Both the position numbers and the translations under genes were made by a program. A stretch of 64,000 nt of DNA. Source: an uncultured Caryophanales bacterium (GTDB lineage: Bacteria; Bacillota_I; Bacilli_A; Acholeplasmatales; Anaeroplasmataceae). Positions 1 through 9,458 of the stretch are shown in pieces (position 1 is the first letter of the stretch; every line of letters begins with the position of its first letter). Below the pieces are notes generated by a model. That model ran no database searches. It was not told the origin of the DNA and saw only the letters and a program-made list of their open reading frames with translations. The DNA is taken from assembly GCA_946405105.1 (NCBI GenBank), contig CAMJFY010000004.1, positions 36,702-100,701 of the forward strand. The letters are read 5' to 3'.

Positions 1-60
1 TTATATTAATAATTGAAAATTATTATAACAAAAAAAGATTATATTGTCAATTATTCCACT

Positions 61-90
61 AAAAGCAAAATCCGGGAGTTACCCGGATTT
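61..90 (-). terminator. Rho-independent terminator of the diguanylate cyclase gene
   Basis: AAATCCGGG and CCCGGATTT form a strong stem (68-90) around a short loop. Read on the minus strand it is followed by a T-rich run (TTTTGCTTTT). The stem touches the stop codon at 90-92. Confidence 0.8.
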
Positions 91-1592
91 TATAGCTTAG
101 ATTTAAATTCTTTTTTAAATTCATACATTTTTTCATCAGCTCTTTTAAATACATCATTTAGTGATGAATCATTATTTTTATAGTAATCTGCAATACCTAT
201 TGCGAGTGTTACTTTATTAGCTTTTTTATTTTTATTATTTTCTATAATAAATTTTTCATATAAATAATCTCTAACATAATAATCATTATCAGTTAGAATA
301 AAACTAAATTCATCTCCACCAATTCTATATATTGTATTATTTTTAAATATTTTTTTAATTAGCTTTAATGCATTATTTATATATTTATCTCCTGCTGTAT
401 GACCTAATGTATCATTTATAAATTTAAGATTATTAATATCACAAATAACTACTGAAAATTCATCAATGGAATTATTCTTAATTTTTCTATTTATTTTCTT
501 TTCTAATTCCTTAAATGAATATTTATTAAATGCACCTGTAAGTGCATCTGTTCTCGCAAGTTGTTTTTCTTGATGAAGCATTTTATTAAATATTTTTTCT
601 TTTTTCTTCCATGCATCTATGCTTGAAACAGCTAAGATGATATGGTTATTATCTGAAGATAATTTCATCGCAGTTAATTCAACATATTCAGGTTTTGAAT
701 TTATTATTTGTCTATATGATACTTTTACATTCTTGTTATTTTTAAGTTCTGCAATTAAATTATTTTTTCCTACAGTAGATAAAAATTTAGGTAAATCTTC
801 AGGTACTAAATTTTCTCTTGCAGTCTTTTCAAGTCCTTCAAAGAAATCATTTCCTCGTTTTATCTCTTTTAATACCTGATATTCATTATCTAAATTATAT
901 TCAATATAGAAAGAAGAACTTATATCTACATAATAAATAGCAAAATAATTTGCTGCTAAGGCTAAAGCAATATTAGAATAAGTAATATTAGCTTTTATTG
1001 CTTTTTGATATTCCATCTCTCTTTTTTTCTGATCATCAATATTACTAATACCAATAATAATATTGCTATCCTCATTACTTAATTTTAATGCTTTTAACTG
1101 AACATAAGTAGGTATATTTTTTAACATTAATCTATATGTTATTAGATATGATTTTCCATCATTAACCTCTTCAAGTATTTTTTCTTTTGTTAGTAATTTA
1201 GATATTTTTTCTCTATCTTCTTCATATATGAATTTTTGAATGTTTTTTTGAACATCTTCAAAGAAGTTATGTCCATTTTCTTCAATTATTAATGATTTAT
1301 AATCGGAATTTGAACTATATCCAACATATTCACCTGTAAGTGTATTAACGTAATATATAGTGAAATAATTATTAGATAAAGCTCTAGATATTCTTAAATT
1401 AATATCCTTTTCATATTCAAATTCAGTATCTTTTTTTGATATTAATTCATAATCTAATTCCTTTAATACGCTACATACTTCACATAATGATTCAAAAAAA
1501 GATTTATCTTGTATTTTAGTTAATAGATCTTTCTTATTTTTATCTTTTGCGCTAGATATTAATTTGTCTAAAAAGAATCCTACATCTGACAT
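90..1592 (-). CDS. Diguanylate cyclase with two PAS-like repeats and a GGDEF domain
   Basis: A 500-residue protein predicted to make cyclic di-GMP from two GTP. Residues about 65-195 and 205-335 are an internal duplication: both contain NYFxIYYV, a (N/D)FFE segment and a K-x-(P)-x-YV-x-L-x-A-x-KLS segment, and look like PAS-type sensor domains. A GGDEF domain fills about 355-497, starting at DALTGAFNKYSF, with an intact GGDEF signature near residue 425. The inhibitory I-site (RxxD five residues before the signature) is absent, so classical product inhibition is not expected. No signal peptide or membrane segment is seen, so it is probably cytoplasmic. The start ATG follows AGAGGG. A minus-strand -10 (TAGAAT with upstream TG, 1646-1651) leaves a leader of about 50 nt. 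It stands alone. Family call is firm; the sensed signal is unknown. Confidence 0.9.
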   Translation of the reverse strand: MSDVGFFLDKLISSAKDKNKKDLLTKIQDKSFFESLCEVCSVLKELDYELISKKDTEFEYEKDINLRISRALSNNYFTIYYVNTLTGEYVGYSSNSDYKSLIIEENGHNFFEDVQKNIQKFIYEEDREKISKLLTKEKILEEVNDGKSYLITYRLMLKNIPTYVQLKALKLSNEDSNIIIGISNIDDQKKREMEYQKAIKANITYSNIALALAANYFAIYYVDISSSFYIEYNLDNEYQVLKEIKRGNDFFEGLEKTARENLVPEDLPKFLSTVGKNNLIAELKNNKNVKVSYRQIINSKPEYVELTAMKLSSDNNHIILAVSSIDAWKKKEKIFNKMLHQEKQLARTDALTGAFNKYSFKELEKKINRKIKNNSIDEFSVVICDINNLKFINDTLGHTAGDKYINNALKLIKKIFKNNTIYRIGGDEFSFILTDNDYYVRDYLYEKFIIENNKNKKANKVTLAIGIADYYKNNDSSLNDVFKRADEKMYEFKKEFKSKL

Positions 1593-1703
1593 AATATCAA
1601 CCCTCTCAATTTAATATTTAATTTAAAACGTCCCTCATTAGTTTTATTCTATCATATTTATCTAAATATGAAAACATTATTTGTTTTTAAATAATAAAAA
1701 CTA

Positions 1704-1712
1704 TGGTATAAT
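1704..1712 (+). promoter_or_regulatory. Extended -10 promoter for chrA operon
   Basis: TGGTATAAT (TG at 1704, hexamer 1707-1712) lies about 28 nt before the chrA start. No convincing -35 is seen at the right distance. The same TGNTATAAT form recurs before many genes in the window. Confidence 0.6.
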
Positions 1713-1739
1713 GTTTAAGGTTTAAAAAAGGAGAAATAT

Positions 1740-3299
1740 ATGAATGATATAAATAATAAAAATGTTTATAAAATTCCATATTTTAAAAGACTTGTTTTAC
1801 TTTGTCTTTTGTTTTTTAAGCTAGGTATAGTTAACTTCGGTGGTGGCTATGCCCTTTTACCATTGTTATCAAGAGAATTGGTTGACAAAAAGGGCTGGTG
1901 TACTGACGAGGAGCTCGCAGATTATTATGCAGTTGGTCAATGTACTCCAGGTGCGATGGCAGTAAATGTATCAACCTTTATTGGATATAGAATATGTGGT
2001 ACATTAGGTGGTATTTTAGCTACATTATCATTTGTATCACCTGCGTTTATAATTATTTTTATAATTGCTACATTATTAACAAATTTCAGCTCTAATCCAT
2101 TTGTTGTTAATGCGTTAGCTGGAATTAATGTTGTTGTGTTTATATTAGTTTTATCAGCTATAGTTAAGCTATCAAAAAAATCTATAGTAGACATTTGGGG
2201 ATTGATGATGGCTATAATTATTGCCTTTTGTGCAATATTTATTAAAGTTGTTCCTCTATATGCATACATAATAGCTGCCGCATTATTGGGCTTATTAATT
2301 AATTTCATTAAGGAAAGACGTTTTGAAGCTAAATATAGGGTTAAACAACCTGAGGCTGAAGTATCAAAGGAAGAAGAAAAAGCTGAAATAGAAACTAAAG
2401 AAGAAAAACCTAAAAGTGATACAAAGAAAAATGTTTTATTCTTTATATTAGGTTTATTTGTTGGATTATTATTTGGATTAATCGGATGTATTTCATTATT
2501 ATTTATCAAAAATAAAAAATATCGTAATGCATTAATTATTACATCATTTTTCTGGATAATTATTGCCGTATGCTTAATTGTTTCTCTCGCAACTAATAAT
2601 TGGATATTCTTTACAGTATATTTCAATTTCTTTAGAATTGGTGCTTGTGCCTTTGGTGGAGGACTTGCAACCTTACCATTCCTTGCTGAGCTTGGTCAAT
2701 CAACTGGCTGGTTTAATGAAGAACAGCTAACTGCAATGCTAGCAGTATCTGAATCAACTCCAGGAGCTATGGGTATTAATATGTCTACATATGTTGGATA
2801 TACAGTATCTAAGGGTATATATAATAATTATTTCTTAGCATTCCTAGGAAGTATTATTTCAACATTAGGATTAGTATCTCCATCAATTATTGTTATATTA
2901 ATTGTTTCATTATTCTTAAAAAAATTTAGTAAAAATAAATATGTTGCCTGGATATTTTATGGACTTAGGGCAGCATCTATTGGTTTAATATGCGCTGCCG
3001 CATATTCAGTATTAAAGGTATCAATATTTAATGTGGTAGATCCTAATGCTGATGTTGTTATTCATTATGATATAGTTTCAGCATTTAAGGCTACAATTGA
3101 ATATTTCAATAATAATTCAGGTGCTAATTTCTTTAGTGCTATTTATAAGTTTGTTGAGCTATTAATTAATTTTAAGGCATTAGCTGTTGGATTAATTTTT
3201 GGTATATTTGTTTTCAAATTAAAAAAACACCCAGTTATTTATATTTTTATTGGTGCGATAATAGGAATTATACTTCAAATGGGTAATGTTGGTTTATAG
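1740..3299 (+). CDS. chrA: Chromate transporter (CHR family), two fused CHR domains
   Basis: A 519-residue integral membrane protein of the CHR family, whose members export chromate or related anions; the real substrate here is unknown. Two homologous halves are visible. The first (about 20-195) has FxxGxxxFGGGYALLP, then CTPGAMAVNVSTFIGY. The second (about 290-519) has FFRIGACAFGGGLATLP, then STPGAMGINMSTYVGY. Each half has several hydrophobic helices. A highly charged linker (about 198-232, rich in E and K) joins them, followed by an extra helix pair. In many Bacillota the halves are two short genes; here they are fused. The start has a good Shine-Dalgarno (AAAGGAG). The next gene's ribosome-binding site overlaps this stop codon, so the two are probably co-transcribed. 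Confidence 0.88.
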   Translation: MNDINNKNVYKIPYFKRLVLLCLLFFKLGIVNFGGGYALLPLLSRELVDKKGWCTDEELADYYAVGQCTPGAMAVNVSTFIGYRICGTLGGILATLSFVSPAFIIIFIIATLLTNFSSNPFVVNALAGINVVVFILVLSAIVKLSKKSIVDIWGLMMAIIIAFCAIFIKVVPLYAYIIAAALLGLLINFIKERRFEAKYRVKQPEAEVSKEEEKAEIETKEEKPKSDTKKNVLFFILGLFVGLLFGLIGCISLLFIKNKKYRNALIITSFFWIIIAVCLIVSLATNNWIFFTVYFNFFRIGACAFGGGLATLPFLAELGQSTGWFNEEQLTAMLAVSESTPGAMGINMSTYVGYTVSKGIYNNYFLAFLGSIISTLGLVSPSIIVILIVSLFLKKFSKNKYVAWIFYGLRAASIGLICAAAYSVLKVSIFNVVDPNADVVIHYDIVSAFKATIEYFNNNSGANFFSAIYKFVELLINFKALAVGLIFGIFVFKLKKHPVIYIFIGAIIGIILQMGNVGL

Positions 3300-3306
3300 G
3301 TGGATT

Positions 3307-4860
3307 ATGAGTGTTTTAAAGTGTGAGGATATAAGCTTTTCTTTTGGAAATAGAATAATATTAGAGGATGCTTCATTTGTAATGAATAAGGGTGAGCATA
3401 TTGCCCTAATTGGTTTAAATGGAGAAGGAAAGTCTACATTTATTAAGGTTATTACAGGTGAATTATCTCCTGATAGCGGAAGAATTGAATGGGCTAAATA
3501 TACAACTACTGGCTACCTTGATCAATATACATCACTTGAGGCTGGTAAAACTATTAGAGATGTTTTAAGAAGTGCATTTGATGAAATGTATAAGCTAGAA
3601 AATCAAATGAATTCATTATATGAAAACATGGCTAATATGTCAGATGATGAAATGAATAAGGCAATGGAAGAGGCTGGAGAAATAGCATCTACATTAGAAT
3701 CTGCCGGATTCTATTCAATTGATTCAACAGTTGAAGAGGTCGCAAACGGTTTAGGACTTGGTGACATTGGACTTGACCATGATGTATCTAATTTATCTGG
3801 TGGTCAAAGAAGTAAGGTTTTATTAACAAAGCTAATTCTAGAAAAGCCGATGATTTTAATTCTAGATGAGCCAACAAATTTCTTAGATGAAGAACAAATT
3901 AATTGGCTTACAAATTATTTAATTAATTATGAGAATGCATTCTTATTAGTTAGCCATGATATTCCATTCTTAAATAAAGTAACTAATGTTACATATCATA
4001 TGGAGGATGGAAATTTAACAAGATATGCTGGTAATTATGATGACTATATGAGAATGTATGAAATTGAAAAGAGAAATCAAAATATAGCTTATGAGAAGCA
4101 ACAAAAAGAAATTAAAGATTTAAAAGAATTTATTGCCAAAAATAAGGCAAGAGTTGCCACTACAGATCTTGCTAAATCTCGTCAAAGAAGATTAGATAAA
4201 ATGGAAATCATTGACAAGGCAAAAGAGGTTATTAAGCCTACATTCAAATTTAAAGAATGTGGGGCATCTGGTAAATTCGTATTTGTTGCCGATAATTTAG
4301 TTATTGGCTATAATACTCCATTATCTAAACCAATTTCATTTACAATTGAACGTGGACAAAAAGTCGCAATTAAGGGTGCCAATGGTATTGGTAAATCTAC
4401 ATTATTAAAAACATTACTTGGTGAATTAAAGCCAATTTCAGGAACATGTACTCAGGATTATAATATCCATTATGGATATTTCAAGCAGGAAGAGGAATAT
4501 GATAAGGTATCTGCCTTAGATGAGGTATGGAATATGTATCCTGCCATGACAAATGCTGAGGTTAGAGGTGCACTTGCATCTTGTGGATTAACAAGAGAAA
4601 AGATTGAATCATTAATGATAGTTTTATCTGGTGGTGAGGCTGCCAAGGTTAGACTTTGTAAGATAATGTTAAAGGAATGTAATACTTTGGTATTAGATGA
4701 GCCTACAAACCATTTAGATGTATACGCAAAGGAATCATTAAAGGAAGCCCTTAAAGCATTTAAGGGAACAATAGTATTAGTATGTCATGAGCCAGAATTT
4801 TATTCTGATATAGTGACAAATGTATTTAACGCAGAGGAATGGACTACAAAGATTTTATAG
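3307..4860 (+). CDS. ABC-F family ATPase (YkpA/YbiT-like)
   Basis: A 517-residue soluble protein with two ABC ATPase domains and no membrane segments, the arrangement of ABC-F translation factors that act on the ribosome E site or in antibiotic resistance. Walker A motifs are GLNGEGKST (near 36-44) and GANGIGKST (near 350). Signatures are LSGGQRSK and LSGGEAAK; Walker B motifs are LILDEPTNFLD and LVLDEPTNHLD. Between the domains lies a charged helical linker (about 255-310), the P-site tRNA-interaction motif region of this family. I chose ATG 3307 over an upstream in-frame ATG (3286) because AGGTGG sits 5 nt before 3307. Length and motifs match YkpA/YbiT-type ABC-F proteins. It is sandwiched between chrA and an rRNA methyltransferase gene, which suits a ribosome-related role. 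Confidence 0.9.
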   Translation: MSVLKCEDISFSFGNRIILEDASFVMNKGEHIALIGLNGEGKSTFIKVITGELSPDSGRIEWAKYTTTGYLDQYTSLEAGKTIRDVLRSAFDEMYKLENQMNSLYENMANMSDDEMNKAMEEAGEIASTLESAGFYSIDSTVEEVANGLGLGDIGLDHDVSNLSGGQRSKVLLTKLILEKPMILILDEPTNFLDEEQINWLTNYLINYENAFLLVSHDIPFLNKVTNVTYHMEDGNLTRYAGNYDDYMRMYEIEKRNQNIAYEKQQKEIKDLKEFIAKNKARVATTDLAKSRQRRLDKMEIIDKAKEVIKPTFKFKECGASGKFVFVADNLVIGYNTPLSKPISFTIERGQKVAIKGANGIGKSTLLKTLLGELKPISGTCTQDYNIHYGYFKQEEEYDKVSALDEVWNMYPAMTNAEVRGALASCGLTREKIESLMIVLSGGEAAKVRLCKIMLKECNTLVLDEPTNHLDVYAKESLKEALKAFKGTIVLVCHEPEFYSDIVTNVFNAEEWTTKIL

Positions 4861-4869
4861 GTGATTAGC

Positions 4870-6351
4870 ATGGTTAAAGAATTTAAAAATGTCAAAACTG
4901 AATATTTACCTGATACTGAAGTTACAATCAATGATAAAAAATATTTAATTCATGGTGTTATTGATGGTGAAGATATTTTAGTTGAGACAGATTTAAAATA
5001 TCCAAAGCTAAAAGAAGTAACAAAGGAATCACCTGAAAGAATTCATGATGGCTGTATTTATCAAAATGAATGTGGTGGATGTAGATTCATGCATATAAAT
5101 TATGATTATGAGAAGAAGCTTAAACAAAAATTCTTAACAGATTTATTTAAGCCATTTGGGCTTGGTGAAATTCCATTTACAGGTATGGAAAATCCATATA
5201 ATTATAGAAATAAATGCCAAATGACATATAAGCTATCTAAATCTAAAAAGGTAGTTTCAGGCCTATATGAGGAATATACTCATAATATTGTAACAATCTC
5301 TAATTGTATGTTACAAAGTGAAAAATCTAATCAAATAATTGAGATATTAAACAAGATTTTAACTAAAAATAAAATCCAACCATATGATGAAAAAACAAGA
5401 ACAGGAATCATAAGACATATCTTTATAAGATATGGATTTAATTCTAAACAAATAATGTTAGTCATTGTAACTAACGGTGAATTCTTCCCAGGAAGAAATA
5501 ATGTTATTAAGGATTTAAATAAAGAAAATTTAGGAATAACAACAATTGTTCAAAATTATAATTCAAGAGATACATCTATTGTTTTAGGTGAAAAGGAAAG
5601 AGTCATTTATGGTCCTGGATACATCTATGAATATGTATCTGATTATAAATTTAAAATATCTCCAAAATCATTTTTCCAGGTAAATACTAAAGGAATGGAA
5701 ATCCTTTATTCTAAAGCAATTAAAAATTCTAAAATAAAGAATACTGATATTGTAATAGATGCATATTGTGGTGTTGGTACAATATCTATTTTTGCCTCTA
5801 AATTTGCCAAAAAGGTATATGGTGTTGAATTAAACAAAAACGCAATTGTAGACGCTAGATTAAATGCTAAAATTAACAATATTTCAAATATTGAATTTAT
5901 TGCCGATGACGCAACAAATTTCATGACTCATCTAGCTAAAAATAAAGAAAAGGTAGATGTAGTAATAATGGATCCACCAAGAGATGGATCTACTAAGCAA
6001 TTTATAAACGCTATTGGCTATTTAAAGCCAAGAAAGGTAGTTTATATATCTTGTGATGCAAGAACTCTAAAAAGAGATTTATATATATTCTCAGATAATG
6101 ACTACATTATTAATTCAATCGAGGGTGTTGATATGTTCCCTAAGACACAGCATACAGAATGTATTGCGGTACTTGAATATGATAATGAGATAGAAGAATT
6201 AGAAAAGCTTGTTAAAGAAAATAAAAAGAATAACACAAGAAAATATAATGAGAATAAAATAAAATATATTCCTAAAGCTGATGTTGAAATGATGAGAGAA
6301 GATAAATATGAAGCATCAGGTAATAAGAATCAAAAGAAATATAGATATTAA
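4870..6351 (+). CDS. rlmD: 23S rRNA (uracil-5)-methyltransferase, RlmD/TrmA family
   Basis: A 493-residue SAM-dependent RNA m5U methyltransferase. An iron-sulfur cysteine cluster CxxxxxCxxC (CIYQNECGGC, near residue 64) is followed by a fourth Cys (SNCMLQS, near 145), as in RlmD/RlmCD. The SAM-binding motif is DAYCGVGT, followed by MDPPRDG and the catalytic cysteine in YISCDARTLKRD. The N-terminal 60 residues would hold a TRAM domain in many relatives, but here it looks shortened or divergent. The C-terminus ends in a basic, charged tail of about 50 residues beyond the catalytic domain. ATG 4870 is preferred because AGGTGAT lies 7 nt upstream; an in-frame GTG at 4861 is the alternative. Which uridine (747, 1939 or tRNA 54) is modified cannot be told from sequence. 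It is third in the chrA-ABC-F-rlmD run. Confidence 0.88.
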   Translation: MVKEFKNVKTEYLPDTEVTINDKKYLIHGVIDGEDILVETDLKYPKLKEVTKESPERIHDGCIYQNECGGCRFMHINYDYEKKLKQKFLTDLFKPFGLGEIPFTGMENPYNYRNKCQMTYKLSKSKKVVSGLYEEYTHNIVTISNCMLQSEKSNQIIEILNKILTKNKIQPYDEKTRTGIIRHIFIRYGFNSKQIMLVIVTNGEFFPGRNNVIKDLNKENLGITTIVQNYNSRDTSIVLGEKERVIYGPGYIYEYVSDYKFKISPKSFFQVNTKGMEILYSKAIKNSKIKNTDIVIDAYCGVGTISIFASKFAKKVYGVELNKNAIVDARLNAKINNISNIEFIADDATNFMTHLAKNKEKVDVVIMDPPRDGSTKQFINAIGYLKPRKVVYISCDARTLKRDLYIFSDNDYIINSIEGVDMFPKTQHTECIAVLEYDNEIEELEKLVKENKKNNTRKYNENKIKYIPKADVEMMREDKYEASGNKNQKKYRY

Positions 6352-6358
6352 TAAAATG

Positions 6359-6392
6359 CTCTAACTATTTGGTTAGAGTATTTTTTCTTTTT
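6359..6392 (+). terminator. Rho-independent terminator after rlmD
   Basis: CTCTAAC (6359-6365) pairs with GTTAGAG (6372-6378), followed by TATTTTTTC. Confidence 0.8.
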
Positions 6393-6468
6393 ATGTATTT
6401 TTTAAAAATATTTGATACAATAAAAATATAGAGTTCGATTTTATTAAATTATAATGAGGTAATAGTGT

Positions 6469-6996
6469 ATGAGAATATTATTTGAAATAGATTATAAGAA
6501 TTATGATGTAAATGGAACAGTAGGTAAAAGACCATCAGCTAGAGGAATAATTATTAAAGATGATAAGCTTGCTATGGTATATTCTAGAAAATATGATTAT
6601 TATAAATTCCCTGGTGGAGGAATAGAGGCTAATGAAACTAATGAAGAAGCTTTAATTAGAGAAGTTAAAGAAGAGGTTGGTTTAGAAGTAATTCCTGAAT
6701 CTATTCAAGAATATGGTCTTGCTATAAGAAAAGAAAAAGGAAAAGTAGAAGATATATTTATTCAAGAAAATTATTATTACCTTTGTAAAATAACAGATAA
6801 AATTTTAGAACAAGATTTAGATGATTATGAGGATGAAGAAGGATTTATATTAAAATGGGTAGATGCAACTACCGCAATAGATGCAAATCTAAATCATGAT
6901 CATAAAGAAAAAAATTCTCCTAGAAACATTCATATGTTTGAAAGAGAAGCTAAAGTATTAGGTACTTTAATCGCAGAAGATTTAATTAAAAAATAA
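6469..6996 (+). CDS. Nudix hydrolase
   Basis: A 175-residue Nudix-fold hydrolase, predicted to cleave a nucleoside diphosphate linked to another moiety. The Nudix box is complete: GGGIEANETNEEALIREVKE continuing into EVGL (about residues 48-71), fitting GX5EX7REUXEEXGU. Substrate cannot be assigned; the N-terminal 30 residues and the acidic DLDDYEDEEG segment are not typical of MutT. The start is set by GAGGT 9 nt upstream. The gene stands alone between two terminators, so it is probably monocistronic. A second Nudix gene (ADP-ribose pyrophosphatase type) is at 49.8 kb. Confidence 0.85.
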   Translation: MRILFEIDYKNYDVNGTVGKRPSARGIIIKDDKLAMVYSRKYDYYKFPGGGIEANETNEEALIREVKEEVGLEVIPESIQEYGLAIRKEKGKVEDIFIQENYYYLCKITDKILEQDLDDYEDEEGFILKWVDATTAIDANLNHDHKEKNSPRNIHMFEREAKVLGTLIAEDLIKK

Positions 6997-7006
6997 TATA
7001 TTAATT

Positions 7007-7040
7007 AAGCTCGTAACTTTTTGTTATGAGCTTTTCGTTT
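7007..7040 (+). terminator. Rho-independent terminator after Nudix gene
   Basis: AAGCTCGTAAC (7007-7017) and GTTATGAGCTT (7023-7033) form a stem with one wobble pair, followed by TTCGTTTTT. Confidence 0.75.
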
Positions 7041-7115
7041 TTAGATAGTTATAAAATAGTCCGTTTTTACTTTTTATTGATATTATCAATATTAATGAAA
7101 TAAATTGTTGTTAAA

Positions 7116-7145
7116 TTGACATTTAAGTGTTAAAATATTTATGTT
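7116..7145 (+). promoter_or_regulatory. Candidate promoter for nfnAB
   Basis: A perfect -35 (TTGACA, 7116-7121) is followed after 18 nt by TATGTT (7140-7145). The predicted transcript starts near 7152, downstream of an upstream in-frame TTG (7127), which supports the ATG at 7175 as the nfnA start. Confidence 0.5.
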
Positions 7146-7174
7146 TATTAAAAAAAGATAAGTGGGGTATTATA

Positions 7175-8038
7175 ATGTACAAAATTGTTAACAAAAGAGT
7201 TTTAAATCCTACCGTAACAGAAATGGATATTGACGCACCTTTAGTTGCTAATAAAGCAAAGGCTGGTCAATTTATTATTTTAAGAGTTGACGAAGAGGGA
7301 GAAAGAATTCCTCTAACTATTGCAGGAAGCAATAAAGAAGAAGGAACTGTTAAAATTATTTTCCAAATCGTTGGTTCAACTACTGAGAAATTAAACCATA
7401 AGAATGCTGGAGATTATATCCAAGATTTCGTTGGACCTTTAGGCGTTGCAACTCATATTGATGGATTAAAGAACGTATGTGTAGTTGGTGGTGGTGTTGG
7501 TTGTGCTATCGCATGGCCAGTTGCTAAAGCTTTACATGAAAACGGAACTAAGGTTACATCAATTGTTGGTTTTAGAAATAAAGATTTAGTTATTTTAGAG
7601 GATGAATTCAAGCAATGCTCTGACAATTTAATTGTTATGACAGATGATGGTTCATATGCTAGAGAAGGAAATGTTACAATCCCTCTAAAGGAATTATTAG
7701 ATGCTGGTGAAAAGTTTGATATGATTATCACTATCGGACCAGTTATCATGATGAAGTTTGTAACATTAGCTGCAAAGCCATACAATGTTCCAGTAACAGT
7801 ATCAATGAATCCAATTATGATTGATGGTACAGGAATGTGTGGTGGATGTCGTTTAACTCTTAACCAAGATGGTAAGAAGGTTACTAAGTTTGCATGTGTA
7901 GACGGACCTGATTTCAATGGTTATGAGGTAGACTTCGATGAAGCTATGTCAAGAGGAAGAATGTATTTTGATTTTGAAAGAAAGAAGCATGAAGAAACAT
8001 GTAATCTTTTCAAAAAAGAAGCAGGAGGTAACAAGTAA
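7175..8038 (+). CDS. nfnA: NfnA-like FAD/[2Fe-2S] subunit of NADH-dependent ferredoxin:NADP+ oxidoreductase
   Basis: A 287-residue flavoprotein of the ferredoxin-NADP reductase/PyrK superfamily. The N-terminal half is an FAD-binding barrel, followed by a nucleotide-binding part (VVGGGVGCAIAWPVAKAL) and a C-terminal iron-sulfur motif MCGGC plus a later FAC, i.e. three cysteines. In characterised NfnA structures the fourth ligand is reported as an aspartate. The next gene, overlapping by one base, encodes the NfnB partner; together they form the bifurcating transhydrogenase coupling NADPH, NADH and ferredoxin. ATG 7175 has GTGGGG 8 nt upstream and a matching start MYKIVNKR. PyrK-type (dihydroorotate dehydrogenase electron transfer) function is the alternative, but no pyrD is adjacent and the gltD-like partner argues for Nfn. 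Confidence 0.87.
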   Translation: MYKIVNKRVLNPTVTEMDIDAPLVANKAKAGQFIILRVDEEGERIPLTIAGSNKEEGTVKIIFQIVGSTTEKLNHKNAGDYIQDFVGPLGVATHIDGLKNVCVVGGGVGCAIAWPVAKALHENGTKVTSIVGFRNKDLVILEDEFKQCSDNLIVMTDDGSYAREGNVTIPLKELLDAGEKFDMIITIGPVIMMKFVTLAAKPYNVPVTVSMNPIMIDGTGMCGGCRLTLNQDGKKVTKFACVDGPDFNGYEVDFDEAMSRGRMYFDFERKKHEETCNLFKKEAGGNK

Positions 8039-9447
8039 TGGCTATTGATCCTAAAAAGCATGAAATGCCTACACAAGAGCCAAAGGTAAGAGCTCATAAC
8101 TTCAACGAGGTTGCTCTTGGTTATACAGCAAGCGTTGCTGTTGAAGAAGCAAAAAGATGTTTAAATTGTAAAAATAGACCATGTGTAAATGGTTGTCCTG
8201 TTAATATTCAAATTCCTGATTTTATTTCAAGAATTAAAGAAGGAGATTTTGAAGGTGCTTATCAAATCATCAACAAGACTTCATCTTTACCTGCAGTATG
8301 TGGTCGTGTATGTCCACAAGAATCACAATGTGAATCTAAATGTACTTTAGGTATTAAGTTCGAGCCAGTTGGAATTGGCCGTCTTGAAAGATTTGTTGCT
8401 GATTATCATAATGCTAATGACAATGTTAAGGTTGAAGTACCTGCAAGCAATGGTCATAAGGTAGCAATCGTTGGTTCAGGACCTTCTGGATTAACATGTG
8501 CTGGTGACTTAGCTAAGAAGGGCTACAAAGTTACTATTTATGAAGCATTACATCAAGCTGGTGGTGTATTAGTTTATGGTATTCCTGAATTCAGATTACC
8601 TAAATCAATCGTTAGTAAAGAAGTAGATACATTAAAGAAGCTAGGTGTTGATGTTGAAACTAATGTTGTTATTGGTAAGACATTAACAATCGATGAATTA
8701 TTCGATATGGGATTCGAAGCTATCTTCGTTGGTAGTGGTGCTGGTTTACCTAACTTTATGAATATTCCTGGTGAAGGATATAAGGGTGTTTATTCAGCAA
8801 ATGAATTCTTAACAAGAAGTAATTTAATGAAGGCTTATAAAGAAAATCCAGATACACCTATTATGAAGGGTGGTAATGTTATCGTTGTTGGTGGTGGTAA
8901 CGTTGCTATGGATGCAGCTAGAACTGCACTTCGTTTAGGTGCTGATAAGGTATATATTGTATATCGTCGTTCAATGGAAGAATTACCTGCTCGTAAAGAA
9001 GAAGTTGAGCATGCAATGGAAGAAGGCATTGAATTCAAGCTATTATGTAACCCAATCGAAGTATTAGGATACGAAAACGAAAATGATAAGAGAGATCCTA
9101 AGAACGGATTTGTTACAGGCGTTAAATGTATTAAGATGGAATTAGGTGCTCCTGACGAAAAGGGAAGAAGACGTCCTGTTCCTATTAAGGATTCTGAATT
9201 CGTAATTGATGCAAATGCAGTAATTATTGCAATCGGTACATCTCCAAACCCATTAATTAAGAATACAACAAAGGGCTTAGAGGTTAATTCACACGGCGGA
9301 ATCATCGTTAACGAAGAAGGATTAACATCTAGAGAATCAGTATATGCTGGTGGAGATGCTGTAACAGGTGCTGCAACAGTTATTTCAGCAATGGGTGCTG
9401 GTAAGGTTGCTGCAGGTGCTATAGATAAATATTTATCTAATAAGTAA
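8038..9447 (+). CDS. nfnB: NfnB-like subunit (GltD family), FAD and 2x[4Fe-4S]
   Basis: A 469-residue GltD/NfnB-family flavoprotein. The N-terminus has the two cysteine sets of a double [4Fe-4S] domain: CLNCKNRPCVNGCP (near 42-55) and CGRVCPQESQCESKC (near 86-100). The FAD dinucleotide fold is VAIVGSGPSGLTCAGDLA (near 142), the NADPH site is VIVVGGGNVAMDAARTALR with the following YRRS (near 280-310), and the C-terminus has YAGGDAVTGAATV. Its ATG overlaps the nfnA stop and has a perfect AGGAGGT. In NfnAB this subunit binds NADPH and carries out the flavin-based bifurcation. Homotetrameric NADPH-glutamate synthase small subunit is the usual mis-annotation of this family; no large glutamate synthase subunit is present here. 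Confidence 0.9.
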   Translation: MAIDPKKHEMPTQEPKVRAHNFNEVALGYTASVAVEEAKRCLNCKNRPCVNGCPVNIQIPDFISRIKEGDFEGAYQIINKTSSLPAVCGRVCPQESQCESKCTLGIKFEPVGIGRLERFVADYHNANDNVKVEVPASNGHKVAIVGSGPSGLTCAGDLAKKGYKVTIYEALHQAGGVLVYGIPEFRLPKSIVSKEVDTLKKLGVDVETNVVIGKTLTIDELFDMGFEAIFVGSGAGLPNFMNIPGEGYKGVYSANEFLTRSNLMKAYKENPDTPIMKGGNVIVVGGGNVAMDAARTALRLGADKVYIVYRRSMEELPARKEEVEHAMEEGIEFKLLCNPIEVLGYENENDKRDPKNGFVTGVKCIKMELGAPDEKGRRRPVPIKDSEFVIDANAVIIAIGTSPNPLIKNTTKGLEVNSHGGIIVNEEGLTSRESVYAGGDAVTGAATVISAMGAGKVAAGAIDKYLSNK

Positions 9448-9458
9448 TTAAAAAAATA

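Noticed and set aside
1937..2626. Long open frame on the minus strand inside the chromate transporter gene
   Set aside because: It is antisense to a strongly conserved membrane protein, lacks a ribosome-binding site and its translation looks like a shadow of hydrophobic codons.
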